The notes beneath the pieces were generated by a model. That model made no database searches. It was given only the letters and a program-made list of their open reading frames with translations, and had not been told where the DNA came from. DNA of 64,000 nt from Bradyrhizobium diazoefficiens (GTDB lineage: Bacteria; Pseudomonadota; Alphaproteobacteria; Rhizobiales; Xanthobacteraceae). The stretch lies in the NCBI RefSeq assembly GCF_016599855.1, contig NZ_CP067041.1:5146001-5210000 (forward strand). The letters are read 5' to 3'. The position numbers and the translations under genes were made by a program. This document shows positions 34,771 to 44,209 of this stretch, in pieces (the first letter of the stretch is position 1; each line of letters begins with the position of its first letter).

Positions 34771-36114
34771 ATGGCCCAGATCAATATCTCTGGCGCACCG
34801 GTCGTCACAACGATGCAGGTGATCCCGGTCGCGGGCCGCGACAGCATGCTCCTCAATTTGAGCGGCGCACACGCGCCGTTCTTCACCCGCAACATCGTCA
34901 TCCTCACCGACAATGCGGGTCACACCGGGGTCGGCGAGGTGCCGGGCGGGCAAAAGATCTGGCAGACGCTCCAGGATGCCCGCGATCTCGTGATCGGCAA
35001 GACCGTCGGCGCGATGAACAACATCCTCGCGGACGTTCGCACGACCTTTGCCGACCGTGACGCCGGCGGGCGCGGCAAGCAGACGTTTGACCTGCGCGTG
35101 ATGATCCATGCGGTTACCGCAATCGAATCCGCCCTCCTCGACCTGCTCGGCCAGCATCTCAATTTGCCCGTCGCAGCCCTGCTCGGCGAAGGCCAGCAGC
35201 GCAAGAGCGTCGAGACCCTCGGCTACCTCTTTTTCGTCGGCGACCGGCGCAAGAGCACGCTCGACTACGGCAAGGGCGAGACCGGCAAGCCGGAATGGTT
35301 CAACCTCCGCCACCAGAAGGCGATGACGCCCGAGACCGTGGTGCGGCTGGCAGAAGCCACGCAAGACCACTACGGCTTCGCCGATTTCAAGCTGAAGGGC
35401 GGCGTGCTTCGCGGCGAGCAGGAGATCGAGGCCGTCACGGCGATTGCCAAGCGCTTTCCGAACGCCCGCGTCGCGCTCGACCCGAACGGCGCCTGGTCGC
35501 TCGACGAGGCCATCAGCCTCTGCAAGAACATGCATGGCATTCTCGCCTATGCCGAAGATCCCTGCGGCGCCGAGGCCGGCTTCTCCGGCCGCGAGATCAT
35601 GGCCGAGTTCCGCCGCGCCACGGGTCTACCGACCGCAACCAACATGATCGCGACCGACTGGCGGCAGCTCTCGCATGCGCTACGCCTCGGCGCTGTGGAC
35701 ATTCCGCTGGCCGATCCCCATTTCTGGACCATGCAAGGCTCGGTGCGCGTCGCCCAGACTTGCCGTGACAACGGCCTGACCTGGGGCTCGCATTCCAACA
35801 ACCACTTTGACATTTCGCTCGCGATGTTCACCCATGTCGGCGCCGCCGCCCCCGGCAAGGTCACCGCGATCGACACCCACTGGATCTGGCAGGACGGCCA
35901 GGCGCTGACGAAAGAGCCGCTCCAGATCAAGGGCGGCAAAATCGCGGTCCCGGATCGCCCGGGCCTCGGCATCGACATCGACCGTGCAGCCATCGAGGCC
36001 GCACACGAACTCTACAAGCAGCATGGACTTGGCGCCCGCGACGACGCCACGGCCATGCAGGACCTGATCCCCGGCTGGACGTTCGACGACAAGCGGCCCT
36101 GCCTCGTTCGGTAA
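34771..36114 (+). CDS. gudD: Glucarate dehydratase
   Basis: A 447-residue enolase-superfamily enzyme that dehydrates D-glucarate (and L-idarate) to 5-keto-4-deoxyglucarate. Family features are the N-terminal capping domain ([20 protein letters not shown]), the KxK catalytic pair in [11 protein letters not shown], the metal Asp in [26 protein letters not shown], and the catalytic His in [16 protein letters not shown]. The length matches E. coli GudD. It has an AAGGAGG ribosome site and lies between kdgD and the semialdehyde dehydrogenase gene (27 bases). Confidence 0.95.
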   Translation: MAQINISGAPVVTTMQVIPVAGRDSMLLNLSGAHAPFFTRNIVILTDNAGHTGVGEVPGGQKIWQTLQDARDLVIGKTVGAMNNILADVRTTFADRDAGGRGKQTFDLRVMIHAVTAIESALLDLLGQHLNLPVAALLGEGQQRKSVETLGYLFFVGDRRKSTLDYGKGETGKPEWFNLRHQKAMTPETVVRLAEATQDHYGFADFKLKGGVLRGEQEIEAVTAIAKRFPNARVALDPNGAWSLDEAISLCKNMHGILAYAEDPCGAEAGFSGREIMAEFRRATGLPTATNMIATDWRQLSHALRLGAVDIPLADPHFWTMQGSVRVAQTCRDNGLTWGSHSNNHFDISLAMFTHVGAAAPGKVTAIDTHWIWQDGQALTKEPLQIKGGKIAVPDRPGLGIDIDRAAIEAAHELYKQHGLGARDDATAMQDLIPGWTFDDKRPCLVR

Positions 36115-36141
36115 GACAAGACTTCCTCGGAGGAAAAAAAG

Positions 36142-37590
36142 ATGACCGCAATCCTGAAGAACTTCATCGGCGGCGAATGGGTCGACGGCTCCGGCGTCAC
36201 CAAGAATATCAATCCCTCCAACACCAATGATCTCGTCGGCGAATACGCCAAGGCCGACAAGGCGCAGACCGAGAAGGCCATTGCGGCTGCAAAGGGCGCT
36301 TTCCCCGCCTGGGCGCAGTCGACGCCGCAGGTGCGCTATGACGCGCTGAACAAGATCTCTCTCGAGATTCTTTCGCGCAAGGAAGAGCTCGGCCGCCTGC
36401 TCGCGCGCGAGGAAGGCAAGACGCTGCCCGAGGGCATCGGCGAGGTCGCGCGCGCCGGCCAGATCTTCGCGTTCTTCGCAGGGGAAGCGTTGCGCCTGAT
36501 CGGCGAGAAGGGCGCCTCGGTGCGTCCCGGCCTCGACGTCGAACTGACCCGCGAGCCGCTGGGCGTCGTCGGCATGATCACGCCCTGGAATTTCCCGATC
36601 GCGATCCCCGCCTGGAAGATCGCGCCCGCGCTCTGCTACGGCAACACGGTGGTGTTCAAGCCGGCTGAGCTGGTGCCGGGCTCGGCGCATGCGTTGTCCG
36701 AGATCATCGCCCGCTCCGGCATTCCCGCCGGTGTGTTCAACCTTGTGGTCGGCTCCGGTTCGGTGGTCGGCCAGACCCTGCTCGAACACCCTGACGTTGC
36801 CGCGATCTCCTTCACCGGCTCGGTGCAGACCGGGCGCAAGATCGCGCAGGTCTGCGTGCTCTCGAACCCGATGAAGAAGTTCCAGCTCGAGATGGGCGGC
36901 AAGAATCCTCTGGTCGTGCTCGACGACGCCGACCTCAAGACCGCCGTCGAAGTCGCCGTCAACGGTGCCTATTTCTCGACCGGCCAGCGCTGCACGGCGT
37001 CTTCCCGCCTGATCGTCACCGAAGGCATCCATGACCGCTTCGTCGCGGCCGTGGCCGAACGCCTGAACGGCCTGTCGGTCGACGACGCGCTCAAGGCCGG
37101 CGTGCATATCGGCCCGGTGGTCGATCAGAGCCAGCTCGACCAGGACCTGCGCTACATCAAGATCGGCCAGGACGAAGGCGCCAAGCTCGCCTTCGGCGGC
37201 GAGCTGCTCAAACGCGAGACGCCCGGCCACTACCTCCAGCCGGCGCTGTTCACCGAAGCCAACAACAACATGCGCATCGCGCGTGAAGAGATCTTCGGGC
37301 CCGTTGCCGCCGTCATCCGCGCCAAGAACTACGAGGAGGCGCTGGCGATCTCCAACGACACCGAGTTCGGCCTCGCCTCCGGCATCTGCACCACCAGCCT
37401 GAAATACGCCTCGCACTACAAGCGCAACAGCGAGTCCGGCATGGTGATGGTCAATCTGCCGACCGCCGGCGTCGATTATCACGTGCCGTTCGGCGGCCGG
37501 AAGGGCTCGAGCTACGGCGCCCGCGAGCAGGGCTCCTATGCACGCGAGTTCTACACGATGGTGAAGACCGCCTATACCTATCCGGGCTGA
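36142..37590 (+). CDS. Alpha-ketoglutarate semialdehyde dehydrogenase (2,5-dioxovalerate dehydrogenase)
   Basis: A 482-residue NAD(P)-dependent aldehyde dehydrogenase. The cofactor site TPWNFPIAIPAWKIAPAL, the general-base Glu in QLEMGGKNPLVVLDD (about 253) and the nucleophilic Cys in STGQRCTASSRL (about 287) are intact. Sequence alone shows an ALDH; the call as KGSADH comes from its position directly after kdgD and gudD, where it would oxidise the KdgD product to alpha-ketoglutarate for the TCA cycle. It has a CGGAGGAAAAAAAG leader. A palindromic repeat follows its stop. Confidence 0.9.
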   Translation: MTAILKNFIGGEWVDGSGVTKNINPSNTNDLVGEYAKADKAQTEKAIAAAKGAFPAWAQSTPQVRYDALNKISLEILSRKEELGRLLAREEGKTLPEGIGEVARAGQIFAFFAGEALRLIGEKGASVRPGLDVELTREPLGVVGMITPWNFPIAIPAWKIAPALCYGNTVVFKPAELVPGSAHALSEIIARSGIPAGVFNLVVGSGSVVGQTLLEHPDVAAISFTGSVQTGRKIAQVCVLSNPMKKFQLEMGGKNPLVVLDDADLKTAVEVAVNGAYFSTGQRCTASSRLIVTEGIHDRFVAAVAERLNGLSVDDALKAGVHIGPVVDQSQLDQDLRYIKIGQDEGAKLAFGGELLKRETPGHYLQPALFTEANNNMRIAREEIFGPVAAVIRAKNYEEALAISNDTEFGLASGICTTSLKYASHYKRNSESGMVMVNLPTAGVDYHVPFGGRKGSSYGAREQGSYAREFYTMVKTAYTYPG

Positions 37591-37600
37591 TAGCCTGATC

Positions 37601-37687
37601 GTAGGGTGGGTTAGCGCAGCGTAACTCACCTCTTCTGCGTCCGCGGATAAAGACATTGGTGGGTTACGCTGCGCTAACCCACCCTAC
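37601..37687. repeat. Long palindromic repeat between the dehydrogenase and garD
   Basis: Thirty-base arms (37601-37630 and 37658-37687) that match at 29 of 30 positions enclose a 27-base centre. The arm begins GTAGGGTGGGTTAGCGCAGC. It would form a very stable hairpin in the kdgD-garD transcript and might attenuate or protect the mRNA. The arm core (GGTGGGTTACGCTGCG) is a familiar dispersed sequence in Bradyrhizobium-like genomes. Confidence 0.85.
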
Positions 37688-37702
37688 AATCTGGAGTCCG
37701 CG

Positions 37703-39244
37703 ATGGACCAGGACGTCGCAGCGAAAGAACAGCCCCGCTACATCAAGCTCAATGCGCGCGACAACGTCGCGATCGTGGTCAATGATTTCGGGCTTCCTGC
37801 CGGCTCCCGCTTTGCCTGCGGGCTGACGCTGCGCGCCTTCGTGCCGCAGGGACACAAGACCGCGCTGGTCGACATCCCGCAAGATGAGCCGATCATCCGC
37901 TATGGCGAGGTGATCGGCTACGCGCTCGCGCCGATCCAGGCCGGCGAGTGGGTCGATGAGGCGCGCATCCGCATGCCGGCGGCCCCTGCCCTCGACAAGC
38001 TGGAAATCTCGACCGCCGTCCCTGCGCCGCTGCCGCCGCTCGAAGGTTTCACCTTCGAAGGCTTCCGCAATCCGGACGGCTCGGTCGGCACGAAAAACAT
38101 CCTCGGCATCTCCTCCTCCGTGCAATGCGTCAAGGGCACCATGGAATATGCGGTGAAGCGCATCCACGCCGAGCTGCTGCCAAAATATTCGAACGTTGAC
38201 GACGTCGTGCCGCTGACCCACGCCTATGGCTGCGGTGTCGCGATCACGGCGCCTGATGCGGTGGTGCCGATCCGCACGCTACAGAACATCGCACTGAATC
38301 CCAATTTCGGCGGCGAGATTCTCGTCGTCGGCCTCGGCTGCGAAAAACTCGCGCCTGAACGGCTGGTTCCGGAAGGCGTCAGCGACGCCATCGTGCGCAT
38401 GCAGGACGAAGCCTTTGACGGCTTTGGCGCGATCGTCGACGCAATCATGACCCAGGCCGAAGCGCGGCTGAAAATCCTCAACAAGCGCACCCGCGAGACC
38501 TGCCCGGCCTCCGATCTCGTCATCGGTCTACAATGCGGCGGCAGCGACGCCTTCTCCGGCGTCACCGCAAACCCCGCCGTTGGCTTCGCCGCGGACCTCC
38601 TGGTGAGCGCTGGTGCCACCGTGATGTTCTCCGAAGTCACCGAAGTGCGTGACGCCATCCAGCTCCTCACTCGCCGCGCCATCAACGAGGACGTCGGCCG
38701 CGCCCTGGTGCGCGAGATGGCCTGGTACGATTCCTATCTCGCGCGTGGTGGTGCCGATCGCAGCGCCAACACCACGCCCGGCAACAAGAAGGGCGGCCTC
38801 GCCAACATCGTCGAGAAATCACTGGGCTCGATCGTCAAATCCGGCTCATCCGCGATCACTGGCGTGCTCTCGCCCGGCCAGAAGGCGACGCAGAAGGGCA
38901 TGCTGTTTGCGGCAACGCCCGCCTCCGACTTCATCTGCGGCACGCTCCAGCTTGCCTCCGGCATGACCTTGCAGGTGTTCACCACCGGCCGCGGCACCCC
39001 CTACGGCCTCGCGGCAGCGCCCGTCATCAAGGTCGCGACCCGGAGCGAACTCGCGCGACGCTGGAAGGATCTGATCGATTTCGATGCGGGCGGCATCGCC
39101 ACCGGCGAGAAGACCATCGAGGAAACCGGCTGGGACCTGTTCCACCTGATTCTTGATGTCGCCAGCGGCCGCACAAAACCGTGGTCGGACCACTGGGGCA
39201 TTCACAACGATCTGACGCTGTTCAATCCGGCACCGGTGACCTGA
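37703..39244 (+). CDS. garD: Galactarate dehydratase (UxaA/GarD family)
   Basis: A 513-residue iron-dependent dehydratase. The N-terminal SAF-like domain ([20 protein letters not shown]) and the C-terminal catalytic part ([20 protein letters not shown], then [20 protein letters not shown] and [20 protein letters not shown]) are those of GarD/altronate hydrolase. Galactarate would give 5-keto-4-deoxyglucarate, joining the glucarate route at KdgD; altronate is the alternative substrate. Lack of uronate isomerase genes nearby favours galactarate. The start has CTGGAG upstream. Confidence 0.88.
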   Translation: MDQDVAAKEQPRYIKLNARDNVAIVVNDFGLPAGSRFACGLTLRAFVPQGHKTALVDIPQDEPIIRYGEVIGYALAPIQAGEWVDEARIRMPAAPALDKLEISTAVPAPLPPLEGFTFEGFRNPDGSVGTKNILGISSSVQCVKGTMEYAVKRIHAELLPKYSNVDDVVPLTHAYGCGVAITAPDAVVPIRTLQNIALNPNFGGEILVVGLGCEKLAPERLVPEGVSDAIVRMQDEAFDGFGAIVDAIMTQAEARLKILNKRTRETCPASDLVIGLQCGGSDAFSGVTANPAVGFAADLLVSAGATVMFSEVTEVRDAIQLLTRRAINEDVGRALVREMAWYDSYLARGGADRSANTTPGNKKGGLANIVEKSLGSIVKSGSSAITGVLSPGQKATQKGMLFAATPASDFICGTLQLASGMTLQVFTTGRGTPYGLAAAPVIKVATRSELARRWKDLIDFDAGGIATGEKTIEETGWDLFHLILDVASGRTKPWSDHWGIHNDLTLFNPAPVT

Positions 39245-39320
39245 GCACCGGCGAGTCGTCCAAGAGAACCTGGATATTACGCACCACGATCCTGCGTAGG
39301 AGCATTGGACCGTCAGCGCG

Positions 39321-40466
39321 ATGAGCGACTCCAGAGACCTGCTTCCCGGGCAACAGGATCCGACCGATTTGCCAGCAAACCAGGTGCAGTTTGCGCTGGT
39401 GATTTCGCGCATGGTCGAGACGGTGAAGGACGACGCCGAAGCCAGGCGGCAGATGGTCTACGATCTTGCCCGCTACAAGCTCCAGGAGCAATTCACCTAC
39501 GCCGACGCCAAAAATATCGATCAGATGAAGCGAGCTCTCGAGGTTGCGATCGAGGGCGTCGAGAAGTTCTCGCGTCAGCAGGCGCCGCTGGAGCGCTTGC
39601 AGCAACAACAACTCACCTCATCCAAGGTGAGCGGAGCAGGCGGTGTTCTGGTGTCCGGCGACGCGACCGCCTTGCCATCGGGGATCGGCACCTCCCGCAG
39701 CAAGCTGCCTGGGATCTCGGGCCCGCTTCTACCGGTCATCAAGCGTACAGCAGCCATCCTTGTTGTCGTTGGCGCAGTCGTCGTGATCGTCTCGCAGCGA
39801 GACAAGATCGCCGGGCTGCGCCGGGTGATATCGTCACAGACGCCGGAGATCGCGCTGGTGGCGTCCAAGCCGGAGACGACGATCACCGTCGCCAAGCCGG
39901 AGATGGTCCCCTCCGCCCCGCCTCCGCCAACGCGCGTGCTTCCGACCGACTACGGCATCTACGCCTTGATCGACGACAAATCGCTGGCTGAGTTGAACGC
40001 GACCGGCGTGATGGCGCCGGACATGCGCATTGCGATTTCATCGGAATTCAAGAAGCCCGACCGGCCGCATCTGCCGAACGGCCGCGTCAAATTCATCGTG
40101 TTTCGCCGGGACATTGCAAATGTGATCCCGGAGCGGGTCGAGGTTCGTGTCGTGGCGAAGGTCAAAGCGTTTTCGACCGACGCTGCAGGCAAGACGACGA
40201 GTGGCGGCGATGATGTCGGCGTGATCCGCAACTTCTCCTATCCGTTCCGCATCTCGCCGATTCCGGGGAAAGCCGAAATGTACGAGCTTCACGCCAGCGA
40301 TGCAGAGCTCGAACTTCCGCCGGGACATTACGTCCTGAGCCTGGGATCGCGGGCTTATTATTTTCAGGTCGACGGCGAGATCACCGATCCCAGGCAGTGC
40401 CTGGAGCGGGTGGTTGCCGGCAACGGCACGTTTTACGCGCCATGCAAGAAGGCGCGGACATACTGA
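39321..40466 (+). CDS. Hypothetical single-pass membrane protein
   Basis: A 381-residue protein I cannot name. Residues 1-95 are helical and charged (QFALVISRMVETVKDDAEAR, then ARYKLQEQFTYADAKNID). One membrane helix lies near 140-160 (TAAILVVVGAVVVIVSQRDK). After a Pro-rich linker (PSAPPPPTRVLPTDYG) comes a beta-rich domain with several basic and aromatic residues, ending at CKKARTY with two conserved-looking cysteines (ITDPRQC and FYAPCKK). The plan suggests a cytoplasmic helical domain and a periplasmic C-domain. It follows garD by 76 bases but has no link to aldarates. Confidence 0.65.
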   Translation: MSDSRDLLPGQQDPTDLPANQVQFALVISRMVETVKDDAEARRQMVYDLARYKLQEQFTYADAKNIDQMKRALEVAIEGVEKFSRQQAPLERLQQQQLTSSKVSGAGGVLVSGDATALPSGIGTSRSKLPGISGPLLPVIKRTAAILVVVGAVVVIVSQRDKIAGLRRVISSQTPEIALVASKPETTITVAKPEMVPSAPPPPTRVLPTDYGIYALIDDKSLAELNATGVMAPDMRIAISSEFKKPDRPHLPNGRVKFIVFRRDIANVIPERVEVRVVAKVKAFSTDAAGKTTSGGDDVGVIRNFSYPFRISPIPGKAEMYELHASDAELELPPGHYVLSLGSRAYYFQVDGEITDPRQCLERVVAGNGTFYAPCKKARTY

Positions 40467-40540
40467 AGATACTGTTGCCCGGGGTGAGCGCAGCGACACC
40501 GGGGAAAAGCGCCCCCGCTCCGCCGGGTTGCGCGGCAAGC

Positions 40541-41140
40541 CTACTTCTTCGCCGCCGGCGCCATCATCATCGCGCCGCCCTTCTTGGTCGTCGGCGCGGG
40601 CGGAAGCTTGGTCGCGGCAGCCTGCGCGGGGAGATATTTGGCGACGATCGCGGGATCGACTTCGGCGATGCTGGCATCCGGCAAACGCGTCCAGGTCTCG
40701 TCCTTGCCGAACAGGGAAATGCCGAGGAAGCCGCGCATGGTCAGCGTCTGCCCGTCCGGGCTGACCGTCATCTTGGCTTTCCAGACGTTGCCGTCGCGCG
40801 GATTGACCACGTTGCCGCCCTCATACTTCAAGCCGTCGCGCTTCATGTCGCGGATGAAGGAGAGCCCGAGCACCGGCTGGTTCTTGCGATCGTCCGTGCA
40901 TTTCGCGCAGACCTCGTTCGGATCGTCGCCGGGACGCGGGAAGGTCTTGGCGATGACGCCTTCGAAGATGCCGTTGTGGTCGATGAAGAGGAACCAACCC
41001 ACTGGCTTGCCGTTTTCGACCTTCTGCCAGAGACCCGCAGCGGTTGGCTGTTGCGCCGCAGCTGGGCTCGTCGCGCCGAGCGACAGCGCGAGCGCGAGCA
41101 ACGGGAGCAGCCGAAAGCCGGAAAGGAAATTCCGCATCAT
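40541..41140 (-). CDS. DUF2147 family exported protein
   Basis: A 199-residue protein with a signal peptide ([20 protein letters not shown]). The DUF2147 core reads [40 protein letters not shown], and later [22 protein letters not shown] and [15 protein letters not shown]. Members form a small lipocalin-like periplasmic barrel of unknown role. The last 35 residues are Ala/Pro/Lys-rich with MMM, beyond the domain. AAGGTG precedes the ATG at 40140+1000 (position 41140); a GTG at 41146 is also in frame. Confidence 0.83.
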   Translation of the reverse strand: MMRNFLSGFRLLPLLALALSLGATSPAAAQQPTAAGLWQKVENGKPVGWFLFIDHNGIFEGVIAKTFPRPGDDPNEVCAKCTDDRKNQPVLGLSFIRDMKRDGLKYEGGNVVNPRDGNVWKAKMTVSPDGQTLTMRGFLGISLFGKDETWTRLPDASIAEVDPAIVAKYLPAQAAATKLPPAPTTKKGGAMMMAPAAKK

Positions 41141-41257
41141 GATCACCTTGCTGAGCCAATCACCTTGCTAGCCACGACTGGATGGCCGCAGACTACGGCG
41201 ATTTCGCGAACGGTTCCAGCACCAGAAATATGGGGCATAGCCCCGCTCCCGTCGCGA

Positions 41258-42295
<1,038 letters not shown>

Positions 42296-42468
42296 TTATC
42301 GGTCGTTATCGGTTGGAGGGCGCCCTTTGGCCGAGGTGACCCTGCCTGTCTAGCCAACGGGGATGGATCAGGGAAGGCATAAAAGCGGGAGCGCTCCGCA
42401 GCCGCGCCCACTTGCCGGGTCAAAATAACTGGGCTGTAACGAGGTTCGGATATGACGGAGATCACTCG

Positions 42469-42930
42469 GTGAACGCACGCGTCGATACGACGCCGCGCCT
42501 GGAGGACTTCCCTTTTCGCCTCGGCGACAACGTCCGCTTCGGCGATCTCGACCCGAACCAGCACGTCAATAACGCGGTCTACGCCACCTATTTCGAGACT
42601 GGTCGCGTCACACTGATGAAGAGCCCGGAATACGGGCTGACGCCGCCGGGCCTCGCCTGGATCATGGTGCGGCTCGACATCCATTTCCGCGCCGAGCTGC
42701 GCTGGCCGAACACGATCGAGCTGGGCCTCGGTGTCGTGAAGCTCGGACGAACATCGGTGACGTTCGAGCAGGTCGTGTTCTCGGAAGGAAAGTGCGTGGC
42801 CTCAGCGATTTCGGTCGGCGTCATGCTTGATGAGGCGACGCGGCGGCCGGCACCACTCACCGCGGAGATCGTCGAGAAGCTGAAACCCTGGCACAAGCGC
42901 GGCATCGAAGTTGCGCCACTAAGCTCGTGA
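42469..42930 (+). CDS. Acyl-CoA thioesterase, hotdog fold (4HBT family)
   Basis: A 153-residue protein. FPFRLGDNVRFGDLDPNQHV contains the 4HBT catalytic Asp in the D(x)D..GHVNN-type motif (here DLDPNQHVNNAVYATYFE). The rest follows the hotdog strand pattern. It should hydrolyse an acyl-CoA; the chain is unknown. I chose the GTG at 42469 because GGAG lies 8 bases upstream (42457-42460); a TTG at 42412 is the alternative. It is divergent from the reductase gene and converges with the ferredoxin gene 16 bases away. Confidence 0.82.
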   Translation: MNARVDTTPRLEDFPFRLGDNVRFGDLDPNQHVNNAVYATYFETGRVTLMKSPEYGLTPPGLAWIMVRLDIHFRAELRWPNTIELGLGVVKLGRTSVTFEQVVFSEGKCVASAISVGVMLDEATRRPAPLTAEIVEKLKPWHKRGIEVAPLSS

Positions 42931-42946
42931 ATTGAAGGGAGTTAGG

Positions 42947-43267
42947 TCAGGCCTGACGTTCCGGCGTCGCCACCACGAGCCCGTCGAGCTCGTCAGAGAC
43001 CTTGATCTGGCAGGACAGCCGCGAGTTCGGACGCACATCGAAGCCGAAGTCGAGCATGTCCTCTTCCATAGGCGTCGGACTGCCGACCTTCTCGCGCCAG
43101 GCTTCGTCGACATAGACATGGCAGGTCGCGCAGGCACAGGCGCCGCCGCACTCGGCCTCGATGCCGGGAATGCTGTTGCGGATAGCGGCTTCCATCACGG
43201 TTGCGCCGTTCTCGATTTCCGCCGTGCGGGTTTCGCCCTTGTGGTTGACAAAGTGAATCTTGGCCAT
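42947..43267 (-). CDS. 2Fe-2S ferredoxin, adrenodoxin type
   Basis: A 106-residue electron carrier. The cluster ligands are in [17 protein letters not shown] (Cys-x5-Cys-x2-Cys) and the fourth cysteine in [15 protein letters not shown]. The C-terminal region [17 protein letters not shown] is typical of adrenodoxin/putidaredoxin-like ferredoxins that serve cytochrome P450s or Fe-S assembly. No P450 is in the window. The likely reductase is the TrxR-type FNR nearby. Confidence 0.92.
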   Translation of the reverse strand: MAKIHFVNHKGETRTAEIENGATVMEAAIRNSIPGIEAECGGACACATCHVYVDEAWREKVGSPTPMEEDMLDFGFDVRPNSRLSCQIKVSDELDGLVVATPERQA

Positions 43268-43349
43268 GTGTGCTCGTGCTGCCGCGATGTTGATTGGAGT
43301 AAATGAGGGTCTGGGCTGTCCTATAACGGGTCGGTCAGGCGGGCGCCAT

Positions 43350-43402
43350 AGCGTTTTCTAGCGAAGTGGACCCGCTTCGCGCGAGCAAAACCCCTCGAAA
43401 TA
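43350..43402. repeat. Dispersed repeat family B, diverged copy
   Basis: AGCGTTTTCTAGCGAAGTGG and following bases align with 17796-17851 and 60153-60210 but the right part has decayed (AAAACCCCTCGAAATAAGC). It lies between the ferredoxin and Hpt genes. Confidence 0.6.
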
Positions 43403-43441
43403 AGCGGCTAGCCTACCTGTCTCTTCCGGACTCGCGTCCAC

Positions 43442-43816
43442 CTAATGCTTCAGGATCGTCTCGATCGCGGCACGGACTTCGGCCACGGCCTCTTTCAGCG
43501 CGGCGAAGGCATGTGGCTTGTTGTGGCCGATCCGGATCGCTGTCTCCAGACTGGCAGCGGCGTCTGCGACCGCAAAGGCGCCGATCCCGCGCGCCGAGCC
43601 CTTGAGCTTGTGGGCCAGCGCACCCGCCTCCGCCGGCAAAGCCGCCATCGCGGCCATCAGGCGCACCGCTTGTTCGGCAAACATCGCCAGCACCTCCTGC
43701 TCCAGCTCGGCATCGCCAAGCGTCATGCGGGAGAGGTGGTCGAGGTCGAGCGGGCCGTCGATGGGTGCAAGCGGGGGCGAAGGCATCCAGTCCATCCGTT
43801 GCAGTTCAGGCGTCAT
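43442..43816 (-). CDS. Histidine phosphotransfer (Hpt) domain protein
   Basis: A 124-residue single-domain Hpt protein. The phospho-accepting histidine is in ALAHKLKGSARGIGAFAVAD (H-K-L-K-G-S). LDLDHLSRMTLGDAELEQEVLAMF precedes it and the final helix (LKEAVAEVRAAIETILKH) closes the bundle. It would pass phosphate between a hybrid kinase and a response regulator, neither of which is adjacent. The start is uncertain: ATGs at 43816 and 43834 and a GTG at 43870 are in frame without clear ribosome sites. It is divergent from the giant polar-growth-like gene, with a CtrA-like site between. Confidence 0.8.
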   Translation of the reverse strand: MTPELQRMDWMPSPPLAPIDGPLDLDHLSRMTLGDAELEQEVLAMFAEQAVRLMAAMAALPAEAGALAHKLKGSARGIGAFAVADAAASLETAIRIGHNKPHAFAALKEAVAEVRAAIETILKH

Positions 43817-44209
43817 GGCCGCAGGCCCCGGCATCGCGCGATGGTCCGCCGGTCCGGCGGTTCCTCCCACCGAAGCATGGAAATGGTTAACGAAGTGTTC
43901 GGTTCGCTTTGCGCAAATCCGCCCGTTTATTGACGAAAAGTTGCCGCAATCGACCGAGTTCCGTGGAGAATTTCATTTGGGGCTAAGGCGTTACGGCTCG
44001 ATCCTGTTAACGATGATTAAGATTGTCTTAACGGCAGGCATTTCATTCGCGACGCTCTGCCAATAGGATGTTGCGGAAATTGGCGGACAAGCCGTCCGGG
44101 TGGGGATGGCTCGGAGATCCGCGCAAGCGGCATGATCCGGTCTGTGGGCTTGCGTAGCGCGCAGGGCTCGCGGGGGGACGCGTACAAGTAACGAGGGCTC
44201 GGACTGAAC
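43817..44209. promoter_or_regulatory. Divergent Hpt / giant coiled-coil gene control region
   Basis: A 393-base gap that is markedly AT-richer than its surroundings around 43880-44060. It holds the CtrA-like site at 44017-44032, an extra TTAAC at 44007-44011, and another GTTAAC near 43886. No credible ORF is present. Confidence 0.5.
44017..44032 (+). promoter_or_regulatory. CtrA-like binding site
   Basis: TTAA-GATTGTC-TTAAC, an exact match to the alphaproteobacterial CtrA consensus TTAA-N7-TTAAC. It lies 178 bases before the giant protein start, with a second TTAA six bases upstream, overlapping a larger AT-rich patch. It suggests cell-cycle control of one or both divergent genes. Confidence 0.6.
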
